Positions 36,098 to 41,838 of a stretch of 41,838 nt of DNA are shown piece by piece. Where the stretch lies: contig JAFVEX010000098.1 in assembly GCA_017475785.1 (NCBI GenBank), positions 1 to 41,838 of the forward strand, in the 5' to 3' direction. The translations under genes were made by a program, and so were the position numbers. Numbering within the stretch: the stretch's first letter is position 1; every line of letters starts with the position of its first letter. Under the pieces are notes generated by a model. It had not been told where the DNA came from. It saw only the letters and a program-made list of their open reading frames with translations, and searched no databases. The DNA comes from Eubacterium sp. GTDB taxonomy: Bacteria; Bacillota_A; Clostridia; Lachnospirales; Lachnospiraceae.

Positions 36098-36667
36098 TCA
36101 GTTTCTGCAGGCAGACGGAACGGGTGCCTCGCCGCTCTCTTCGATCAGGATCCGGCTTTCCTGCACCAGCTGATCCAGCATAATCGAATCAACCGCCTGC
36201 GAAATTGCGTCGTTTATCCGTTTCCAGACATACTTTGTGACACACCAGTCTGCCCCGTCGCATCCGCTGTTCTCCCGCGCGAACTGATTCAGGTCAAATT
36301 TCTCGATAAGCTCTTTTGTAATGGCAGTATCCGCTTCCCCGCCTCTGGAGATTCCGGAGTTATCCCGCATCCCTTCAATCGTGATCGCGGGGCAGGAAAC
36401 GGCGTCGATGCTGCCCTCCAGTGCCCGGAGGACATCTCCCACCGAAATCTGCGACGCCGGACGCGCCAGATGATATCCGCCGCCCGCGCCGCGGACGCTC
36501 TCTACAAGCCCCGCCTTTTTCATAGAGCGGATCAGCTGCTCCAGATAACTCTCCGAGAGCTCCTGCCGCTCCGCAATACTCTGGGCAGAAACCGCGCCGG
36601 CTTCCTCATGAACCGCCAGATCAATCAAGGCCCTGAGTCCGTAGCGGCCGCGTGTCGTCAATTTCAT
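36098..36667 (-). CDS. iscR: Rrf2-family regulator, IscR-like, with insertion in the cluster-binding loop
   Basis: The N-terminal winged helix (M-K-L-T-T-R-G-R-Y-G-L-R-A; A-G-G-G-Y-H-L-A-R-P) is typical Rrf2. IscR binds a [2Fe-2S] cluster with three Cys. Here Cys92, Cys136 and Cys142 correspond to E. coli Cys92, Cys98 and Cys104, followed by V-T-K-Y-V-W-K-R-I. The 44-residue distance between the first two Cys instead of 6 means an insertion of about 38 residues, so the protein is 189 residues. It is directly upstream of iscS and mnmA and probably controls them according to Fe-S supply. A near-perfect palindrome, GAAACCAGCTGGTTCC, at 36705-36720 is a candidate operator. Confidence 0.87.
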   Translation of the reverse strand: MKLTTRGRYGLRALIDLAVHEEAGAVSAQSIAERQELSESYLEQLIRSMKKAGLVESVRGAGGGYHLARPASQISVGDVLRALEGSIDAVSCPAITIEGMRDNSGISRGGEADTAITKELIEKFDLNQFARENSGCDGADWCVTKYVWKRINDAISQAVDSIMLDQLVQESRILIEESGEAPVPSACRN

Positions 36668-36704
36668 AATCCGCTGTCCTCACAAATAACGATGATACCG
36701 GCCT

Positions 36705-36720
36705 GAAACCAGCTGGTTCC
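36705..36720. promoter_or_regulatory. Candidate operator palindrome upstream of iscR
   Basis: GAAACCAGCTGGTTCC is a 16-bp palindrome with one mismatch, about 40 bp before the iscR start, where an autorepressor site would be expected. No clear -35 was found around it. Confidence 0.35.
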
Positions 36721-36763
36721 GCAGCGGTTTCATAAGTGCCGGATTGTCTCATGCCCTGCGCGC

Positions 36764-37795
36764 TCAGACCAGTTCCGCAATTTCATAGATCAGGCGCTCA
36801 GATTCCTCCCAGCCCAGACACGGATCCGTGATGGACTTGCCGTACACATGCTCACTGCCGATCTTCTGCGCGCCCGGAACCAGATAGCTCTCGATCATCA
36901 GACCCTTGACCAGCTTTTCGATCCGCGGATCGTATTTGCGGCTGTTCAGAACCTCTCTGGCAATTCTCGGCTGCTGCTCATACTTCTTATCTGAATTGGA
37001 GTGATTCGTATCTATGATGCAGGCATGGTTGACGAGCGTCGTCTCATCGTACTTCTCCAGCAGAAGCTCGAGGTCCTCAAAGTGATAATTCGGAATTGAA
37101 TTTCCGTGCTTGTTCGTCGCCCCGCGCAGAATCGTATGAGTCAGGGGATTGCCTGTCGTGTGGCACTCTCTTGAGCGATACGCAAACGTATGCTGCGACT
37201 GCGCCGCAATCACGGAGTTGATCATCACGGACAGGTCTCCGCTGGTCGGGTTTTTCATGCCGGCCGGGATGTCAATCCCGGAAACCGTCAGCCGGTGCTG
37301 CTGGTTTTCCACCGAGCGGGCTCCGATCGCGACGTACGACAGAAAGTCTGACACATAACTCCAGTTTGCAGGGTACAGCATCTCGTCGGCTGCCGTCAGG
37401 CCGGATACCTCGACCGCCCGGATATGCATCTTTCGCATTGCGCGCAGTCCGGTCGCGAGATCCGGTTTTTTGTCCGGATCCGGCTGGTGCACGATCCCCT
37501 TGTACCCTTTACCGGTAGTCCGCGGCTTATTGGTGTAAATGCGCGGAAGCAGGACCAGCCTGTCATTGACAACCTCCTGTACCCGCGCAAGTCTCGTTAC
37601 GTAATCCAGAACAGCGTCCTCGTTGTCCGCCGAGCACGGTCCGATGATGACCAGGAATTTATCGGATTCGCCGGTAAATACTTCCCGGATCATCCTGTCG
37701 CGCTCTTTTTTTATCTCTTTCAGGGAATCAGCGAACGGAATCTGTTCCTTGATTTCCTCGGGTGTAGGTAATTTTGTAATAACCTCAAATGCCAT
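36764..37795 (-). CDS. aroF: 3-deoxy-7-phosphoheptulonate (DAHP) synthase, class I (AroG/AroF type)
   Basis: First step of the shikimate pathway: condensation of phosphoenolpyruvate and erythrose 4-phosphate. Landmarks: I-I-G-P-C-S-A-D (metal Cys), L-P-R-I-Y-T-N-K-P-R-T-T-G-K-G-Y-K-G, G-A-R-S-V-E-N-Q-Q-H-R, G-M-K-N-P-T-S-G, and I-I-D-T-N-H-S-N-S-D-K near the end. The start at 37795 gives 343 residues, close to E. coli AroG (350). An in-frame ATG at 37837 is possible but lies inside a long hairpin (37811-37847), whereas AGGA precedes the chosen start. Which amino acid, if any, inhibits it cannot be stated. Confidence 0.94.
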   Translation of the reverse strand: MAFEVITKLPTPEEIKEQIPFADSLKEIKKERDRMIREVFTGESDKFLVIIGPCSADNEDAVLDYVTRLARVQEVVNDRLVLLPRIYTNKPRTTGKGYKGIVHQPDPDKKPDLATGLRAMRKMHIRAVEVSGLTAADEMLYPANWSYVSDFLSYVAIGARSVENQQHRLTVSGIDIPAGMKNPTSGDLSVMINSVIAAQSQHTFAYRSRECHTTGNPLTHTILRGATNKHGNSIPNYHFEDLELLLEKYDETTLVNHACIIDTNHSNSDKKYEQQPRIAREVLNSRKYDPRIEKLVKGLMIESYLVPGAQKIGSEHVYGKSITDPCLGWEESERLIYEIAELV

Positions 37796-37810
37796 TTCTT
37801 TTTTTCCTGA

Positions 37811-37847
37811 AAAGACCGCTATATCAGAGTCTGACATAACGGCCTTT
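37811..37847 (-). terminator. Long hairpin between the recombinase gene and DAHP synthase
   Basis: AAAGGCCGTTAT and ATAGCGGTCTTT pair over 12 positions (two wobbles), with an inner TCAG/CTGA stem and an ACT loop. In the minus direction it ends GGTCTTTTC. It can act as terminator of the recombinase transcript or as an attenuator for DAHP synthase. The upstream in-frame ATG of that gene is within the hairpin. Confidence 0.6.
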
Positions 37848-37870
37848 CACTCCTCTTCAGTTTGATTCAT

Positions 37871-38716
37871 CTACATCTGAAGCGACTCCATATAGGACTG
37901 TGTCGTCGACAGATCCGCGTGTCCGAGCATCTCCTGAATTGTCTTAAGATCCTTTCCGCTCTGGAGCTGATGCATCGCGAACGAGTGCCTCAGGGTATGC
38001 GGCGTAATATCCTTGTCGATCTTCGCCTCTTTGACATACACCTTCAGAACCTTCCAGAATCCCTGGCGGCTCATCGGATTACCCTGACAGTTCGTAAACA
38101 GGATGTCACTTTCCTTGCCTTTAAGAAGTACGTCACGCGCGTCCTTCAGGTACTGCTTCTGCGCCTTCATGACGTTCGCGTCAAACGGAATCATGCGCTC
38201 CTTGCCGCGCTCGGAACAAGTGATATACCCCATTTGCAGATTCATATCTTTCACTCCCAGATGAATCAGCTCACTCACACGTATTCCGGTCGCATAAAGA
38301 AGCTCAAGCATTGCCTTGTCGCGAATTCCCTTGGCAGTCGTCGTATCCGGCTGCTGAAGCAGCAGCTTGATCTCGTCCTTTGTGAGGATCTCCGGCGCAT
38401 GCTTATCTACCTTCGGCGGTTTCAGTCTCTCTGTCGGATCCTTGCTGACCTTCTTTTCCTTCATCAGATATCTGTAGAAGGAACGGAGCGAGGCAATGTT
38501 CCTCGAGACCGTCGCTGGCGACATGTGGTTCTTCTCCAAATGCAGGACATATGAATTCAGATTTGTCTCAGTGATCTGAGTGAAGTCCGTAATATTCTGC
38601 TCACCGAAATAATTGGCGGCCTTGCGGAGGTCACGCTCATATGAAATCTCTGTATTATACGAAGTCTTCTTTACATTATGCAGATAGTCGATATACTCCT
38701 GAATTGCATTTATCAT
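37871..38716 (-). CDS. Tyrosine site-specific recombinase, XerC/XerD family
   Basis: The N-terminal SAM-like core-binding domain (about 1-90) is followed by the catalytic domain with the full active set: Arg146 (A-T-G-I-R-V-S-E), Lys172 (G-K-E-R), His240 and Arg243 (H-T-L-R-H-S-F-A), His266 (L-G-H-A-D) and Tyr275 (Q-S-Y-M-E). The length of 281 residues fits Xer recombinases, which resolve chromosome dimers at dif sites. No dif-like site, att site or prophage is seen beside it, so either a housekeeping Xer or an orphan integrase is possible. The ATG at 38714-38716 has AGAGGTG 8 bases upstream; a TTG two codons earlier is too close to that site. Confidence 0.9.
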   Translation of the reverse strand: MINAIQEYIDYLHNVKKTSYNTEISYERDLRKAANYFGEQNITDFTQITETNLNSYVLHLEKNHMSPATVSRNIASLRSFYRYLMKEKKVSKDPTERLKPPKVDKHAPEILTKDEIKLLLQQPDTTTAKGIRDKAMLELLYATGIRVSELIHLGVKDMNLQMGYITCSERGKERMIPFDANVMKAQKQYLKDARDVLLKGKESDILFTNCQGNPMSRQGFWKVLKVYVKEAKIDKDITPHTLRHSFAMHQLQSGKDLKTIQEMLGHADLSTTQSYMESLQM

Positions 38717-38779
38717 TTTCAAAACACCTCTTATGATTTGATCTTATAAAAGCAATTCACCCTTCAAAACTTAATGTCT

Positions 38780-38809
38780 ATTATACGCAGACTTTGCGGG
38801 TTTTGTAAA
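38780..38809 (-). promoter_or_regulatory. sigma-A promoter of the recombinase gene
   Basis: TTTACA (38804-38809), 18 bp, perfect TATAAT (38780-38785), about 65 bp upstream of the start. Confidence 0.75.
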
Positions 38810-38986
38810 CCTGTTTTTTTGATATCTTTGCAAAAAAATCGCGGTCTGGCTTATTATTCACAACATATCGCAAAAGACATAATGCTTCTCTACCATATCT
38901 TGTGGAACCACTCAGAAAAATCTTTTTCACCGAACCGCCGGCTGTTTTCTTCCGGATGCTCTCTCCCCTTAAGATTCTTATTTGAA

Positions 38987-39415
38987 TCATTCTGATGATT
39001 CAGGTTCCTCTGGTGATCCGGATGTCTCTGAGTTGCTTTCCGTATCCTCGCCTGACGCGCTTTCTTCCGAAATGTCATCTCCGGAAGCATTGTCATCTCC
39101 GTCCGAATGATCCTCAAGACCTTTCATCTGGCGGAAATACGCGGCGTTTTCCGCTTTTTCCGCGGCTTCCTCCGCCGCTTCCTGCGCAAGCCGCTCACGG
39201 TCTTCGCGCTGAAGGCGCATCATCTCTTTGGACGCGCGGATAGCGAAGTAAAGACCGGCTCCGATAAAAACAATCACGCCGACGAGGCCGATCCAGAAAT
39301 TCCTGCCGGTCATCCCGCCGCCGATCAATCCGTCACGGATTACCTGATAGGCCAGATAGATCAGATAGACCCCGGCCACCATGCGAATGCCCTGGGTAAA
39401 CTTCGGATTCCCCAT
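38987..39415 (-). CDS. Hypothetical small membrane protein with acidic Ser/Glu-rich tail
   Basis: Not recognised. The chosen start (39415) has AGGAGG 9 bases upstream and gives 142 residues; an in-frame ATG ten codons earlier has no site. Two hydrophobic segments (about 11-29 and 40-59: I-R-M-V-A-G-V-Y-L-I-Y-L-A; F-W-I-G-L-V-G-V-I-V-F-I-G) are followed by a charged, Ala/Glu-rich helix (E-D-R-E-R-L-A-Q-E-A-A-E-E-A-A-E-K-A) likely to form a coiled coil. The last ~45 residues are almost only Ser, Glu, Asp and Gly. The tail is probably disordered. It stands alone between the recombinase and the dehydratase activase. The 264-bp gap to the recombinase holds only that gene's promoter. Confidence 0.72.
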   Translation of the reverse strand: MGNPKFTQGIRMVAGVYLIYLAYQVIRDGLIGGGMTGRNFWIGLVGVIVFIGAGLYFAIRASKEMMRLQREDRERLAQEAAEEAAEKAENAAYFRQMKGLEDHSDGDDNASGDDISEESASGEDTESNSETSGSPEEPESSE

Positions 39416-39553
39416 AAAACCAATCCTCCTGTCAAATGAATTCACCCCTGCGCTGCTCCGGTTTTTTCGGAAGGCTCCTGCCGCATTCCTGCAGCGCGGT
39501 TCTCAATCGAGTTATATATTACCAGATTCTTCTGTCTGCGTCAAAATGTCATA

Positions 39554-41266
39554 TCATGCGTTCTGCTCCAGCGCGATCAGAGCCGCTCCGATGGCGCCGC
39601 ACAGCTGCGCGTGCTCTGAGACCGTGACCGGCACCTCCATTTTCTTTTCCAGTTCCGCGACCAGCCCCGCGTTTTTCGCGACGCCTCCTGTCATCATACA
39701 GCCGGCCTCCACGCCGATCCGCCTGGCCAGCGCGGCTGTTTTCGCTGCCACAGACTTATTCAGGCCATGAATGATATCTGCCGTATCTGCGTTCGCGGCG
39801 ATCAGGGAGACGACCTCTGATTCTGCGAACACCGTGCACATGCTCGAGATAGTGAGGTCATTTTTCCAGGTCTGTCCCAGCTGTTCAAATTCATCCATGG
39901 ACAGCTCCAGCGTTCTTGCCATCATTTCCAGAAAGCGGCCAGTGCCCGCCGCGCATTTGTCATTCATTGTAAAGTTCTTTACATTACCGTCCGCGTCGAT
40001 CCGGATCACCTTGGAATCCTGTCCGCCAATGTCAATAATGGTTCTGACGGCAGGGTCGAGAAAGTGCGCGCCCTTCGCGTGGCAAGTAATCTCTGTGACA
40101 GCGTCATCTCCAAGTCCGATGGTATCCCTCCCATATCCGGTGGCCACGACATTTCCGAGCGCCTCCCTCGGGATCCCCGCCTTCTGAAGAGCCTCTTCCA
40201 GGGCGCGTTCCGCGCCTCTCGCCGCGCCAGCGCCTGTTCGCAGGATCGACCAGGCAGCAATTTCTTTATCCCGGTTCATGATCACGACATCTGTACTCGA
40301 TGAGCCGCTGTCAATCCCCGCCGCGTACATCTTCTCTTCCATAAGCTTCTTCTGTCCTTCCTGTCCTGAACGCGCTTCCACCGACCTGCCTGCTCCGGCG
40401 CGCAGGCTTTCCGCAAAGGCATCCAGCCGCGTCGCAAGCTGTCCGCCGCTCTGCCGCGTCGCATCTGTTTCAATCTTCAGCACCGGAATGTCTTTTTCCG
40501 TGCGGGCCGCATATTCAAAGCCATAATAATCACAGAATTTCATCGTGTGATAGACAATTCCCATCGCATCCTGTCCGAGCGGCCGCCGGGCTTCCCGCTC
40601 ATTCATCCGCATACACGGAACCTGCTGCCTCAGCAGAACCTGTGCGTAGGCGTCGAGCCATGCGCTCCGGCTGTCCGCGCCGCTGACCTGCTCAAGCCTG
40701 CGGTTTCCGCTGCAGGTATCATCGCGGACTGGCACAGAAAAATGCTTCTGCACCATTTCCAGCAGATATGGCCCTCCGTGCGCGCCCTGAAGACTGATAC
40801 AGGGCTGTGTTTCCGGAGCGTTTTCCGGTTTCTGCGCCGCATTTGCCTGCTCCGCCAGTGCCTGCGCGGCCTTCCCCGTGTGAAACGGAATGCCGCTGTA
40901 GGCTTCATATGCCTGTACCAGCCGGTACAGTGAATGCGCCAGCATCCAGCTCTCCGCCTTCCCCTGCCTGTGCGGGAGATCCAGCAGCCACAGAAATTTC
41001 AGATGTCCCTGTTCCTTCAGTATGTCATAAATTCTCCTGGCAACATCACAGCAATTGACAAGTATTACCTCCTCGACCCCAGGCTGCAGACACGCCTCCA
41101 GAAGCACCTTCCCGTAGCCGCAGATATTCGGGTGCGCCATTGTATCGGCTGCGTCGAACGCGTCCTGCACCCGCTCCAGCCGCTCCGTCTGCACGCCAAA
41201 GCCTGCCATAATTTCCAGCGGCGTATATTTACACATATACCACAATTTATGTTGTTCACGCGGCAT
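39554..41266 (-). CDS. Fusion of 2-hydroxyacyl-CoA dehydratase-type subunit and its ATP-dependent activase
   Basis: Residues ~1-300 resemble the HgdB/BcrC-type dehydratase subunit: M-C-K-Y-T-P-L-E, N-I-C-G-Y-G-K and V-N-C-C-D supply Cys residues for an Fe-S cluster. Residues ~314-570 are a complete HgdC/BadF-type activator of the ASKHA fold (G-I-D-S-G-S-S-S-T-D; D-I-G-G-Q-D-S-K; M-T-G-G-V-A-K-N), with the cluster-bridging Cys438 (D-K-C-A-A-G-T-G-R-F) and Cys477 (S-M-C-T-V-F-A-E-S-E). In known systems the activator uses ATP to inject a low-potential electron into the dehydratase or benzoyl-CoA reductase-type partner. The substrate here is unknown. GGGAGG lies 9 bases before the ATG. A second dehydratase subunit fragment is encoded just upstream. 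Confidence 0.88.
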   Translation of the reverse strand: MPREQHKLWYMCKYTPLEIMAGFGVQTERLERVQDAFDAADTMAHPNICGYGKVLLEACLQPGVEEVILVNCCDVARRIYDILKEQGHLKFLWLLDLPHRQGKAESWMLAHSLYRLVQAYEAYSGIPFHTGKAAQALAEQANAAQKPENAPETQPCISLQGAHGGPYLLEMVQKHFSVPVRDDTCSGNRRLEQVSGADSRSAWLDAYAQVLLRQQVPCMRMNEREARRPLGQDAMGIVYHTMKFCDYYGFEYAARTEKDIPVLKIETDATRQSGGQLATRLDAFAESLRAGAGRSVEARSGQEGQKKLMEEKMYAAGIDSGSSSTDVVIMNRDKEIAAWSILRTGAGAARGAERALEEALQKAGIPREALGNVVATGYGRDTIGLGDDAVTEITCHAKGAHFLDPAVRTIIDIGGQDSKVIRIDADGNVKNFTMNDKCAAGTGRFLEMMARTLELSMDEFEQLGQTWKNDLTISSMCTVFAESEVVSLIAANADTADIIHGLNKSVAAKTAALARRIGVEAGCMMTGGVAKNAGLVAELEKKMEVPVTVSEHAQLCGAIGAALIALEQNA

Positions 41267-41306
41267 TTTCCGCTTCCTCCCAAGTCCGGGCGCTGCTGCG
41301 AAACAG

Positions 41307-41356
41307 AGTCCGCAAGCGGACTTCAGCTCCCCATCCCCTCACTGATGAGGAGAGCT
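41307..41356 (-). repeat. Dispersed structured repeat B, copy 2
   Basis: Near-identical to 31541-31591, with the same AGTCCGCAAGCGGACT palindrome followed by CCCATCCCCTCA. Here AGCTCTCC..GGGGAGCT pairing encloses a CCTCA/TGAGG hairpin. It lies in the 110-bp gap between the dehydratase fragment and the fused activase gene. Confidence 0.75.
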
Positions 41357-41376
41357 TCTCATTTCTGTACAGATCC

Positions 41377-41676
41377 TTATTTTGCAGATTTCTTCCGCTG
41401 CTCCAGCATTTCAATAAATGCCTGCATTCTGGTCGAAGTCTGTCCGTCACCGGCATTGCGCCTGTCCGCCCCGTCGCCATCCAGTATCAGGACCGGGTAG
41501 CCGGCAGCCTCAAACAATTGTCTGGCATTTCCCGCGGCGGCGAGCGTCTGCTTGCATCCCCAGTGGCAGAAATAAACCACGCCGTCTATTTCCTGCCTGC
41601 CGCACATTTCCAGCGCGCGCGCCAACCTGCGTGAGGACGGCCCGTTCATCGAATTGTACACCATGCGCCGCGCCAT
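41377..41676 (-). CDS. C-terminal fragment of a 2-hydroxyacyl-CoA dehydratase subunit (HgdA/B type), 5' end missing
   Basis: The readable frame encodes the end of a dehydratase subunit: R-M-V-Y-N-S-M-N-G-P-S-S-R-R, V-Y-F-C-H-W-G-C-K-Q-T (the cluster-binding Cys region) and L-I-L-D-G-D-G-A-D-R-R-N. Before the first ATG the frame stays homologous for about 20 more codons (E-F-K-I-S-H-Y-D-P-E-K-P-Y-E-S) and then reaches an in-frame TAG at 41782-41784, with no ribosome site. Family members are about 350-430 residues, so most of the gene is missing. It looks truncated by a rearrangement or an assembly break near 41745-41780. It would have been the partner of the fused subunit/activase downstream. 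Confidence 0.75.
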   Translation of the reverse strand: MARRMVYNSMNGPSSRRLARALEMCGRQEIDGVVYFCHWGCKQTLAAAGNARQLFEAAGYPVLILDGDGADRRNAGDGQTSTRMQAFIEMLEQRKKSAK

Positions 41677-41838
41677 GCTCTCATAAGGCTTTTCCGGATC
41701 GTAATGTGAAATTTTAAATTCCAGCGATTTCCGGAGTTTTTGACCCGAACCAGAAATTACTCTTGCACACGCTCGTGAAGCCTATCCTTACTGTCCGTTG
41801 GGTGATCATCATCGGATGACGGGCTGGCTGTCAAGGCC

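Noticed and set aside
37871..38716. Integrase of a mobile island
   Set aside because: No tRNA-adjacent att repeats, excisionase, or cargo genes flank it; neighbours look chromosomal. A Xer-like housekeeping role is at least as likely.

Overview
The window looks like a core chromosomal segment of an anaerobic, GC-moderate Firmicute, most likely a gut Clostridia/Lachnospiraceae member. This is inferred from gene content and protein style: a Na+-type F-ATPase, a FHA (DUF6382-like)/ParA pair, a 2-hydroxyacyl-CoA dehydratase-type activase, a Firmicute-style dcw cluster headed by mraZ, and clear sigma-A promoters with AGGAGG ribosome binding sites. No phage, plasmid, CRISPR array or complete insertion sequence is visible. 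Nearly all genes are on the minus strand; the plus-strand ones are a thioesterase, an M18 aminopeptidase, plsC and tRNA-Arg.

Layout. 1-4.9 kb: a degenerate GlgB-like branching enzyme (interrupted by an in-frame TAG), ftsH and greA. 5.1-6.9 kb: a FlK-like hotdog thioesterase and an M18 aminopeptidase on the plus strand. 6.93-7.4 kb: a convergent gap that is not empty. It carries a strong minus-strand promoter, three successive hairpins and probably a small structured RNA (or a tiny gene). 7.4-9.9 kb: a GntR/FCD regulator, ispE and plsC. 9.9-12 kb: tRNA-Arg(ACG), a ParA/CpaE-like ATPase and a FHA protein. 12.2-20.9 kb: the dcw cluster mraZ-rsmH-ftsL-ftsI/spoVD-mraY-murD-ftsQ-ftsZ, preceded by a phased array of MraZ boxes. 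ftsW and murG, which often sit between murD and ftsQ, are absent. 21.3-29 kb: a complete ATP synthase operon, atpZ-like-atpI-atpBEFHAGDC. Its c subunit carries a two-carboxylate Na+ signature. 29.2-32.8 kb: tRNA-Val(CAC) and the glycolytic genes gap, pgk and tpiA. 32.9-36.7 kb: a PHP histidinol-phosphatase-like protein, mnmA, iscS (interrupted by one in-frame TGA) and an IscR/Rrf2 regulator. 36.8-39.4 kb: DAHP synthase, a Xer-type recombinase and a small acidic-tailed membrane protein. 39.5-41.8 kb: a fused 2-hydroxyacyl-CoA dehydratase subunit/activase and the C-terminal remnant of a partner subunit, cut at the right edge.

The genes form several housekeeping modules: cell-wall synthesis and division, energy conversion, lower glycolysis, and sulfur transfer to tRNA (IscR-IscS-MnmA). 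The least ordinary signals are the two conserved genes each broken by one stop codon in an otherwise intact frame, the loss of catalytic residues in the GlgB homologue, the unexplained RNA locus, the MraZ operator array, the two-carboxylate ATPase rotor, an IscR with a 38-residue insertion in its cluster-binding loop, and three kinds of intergenic repeat. I did not find a convincing new multi-gene system.
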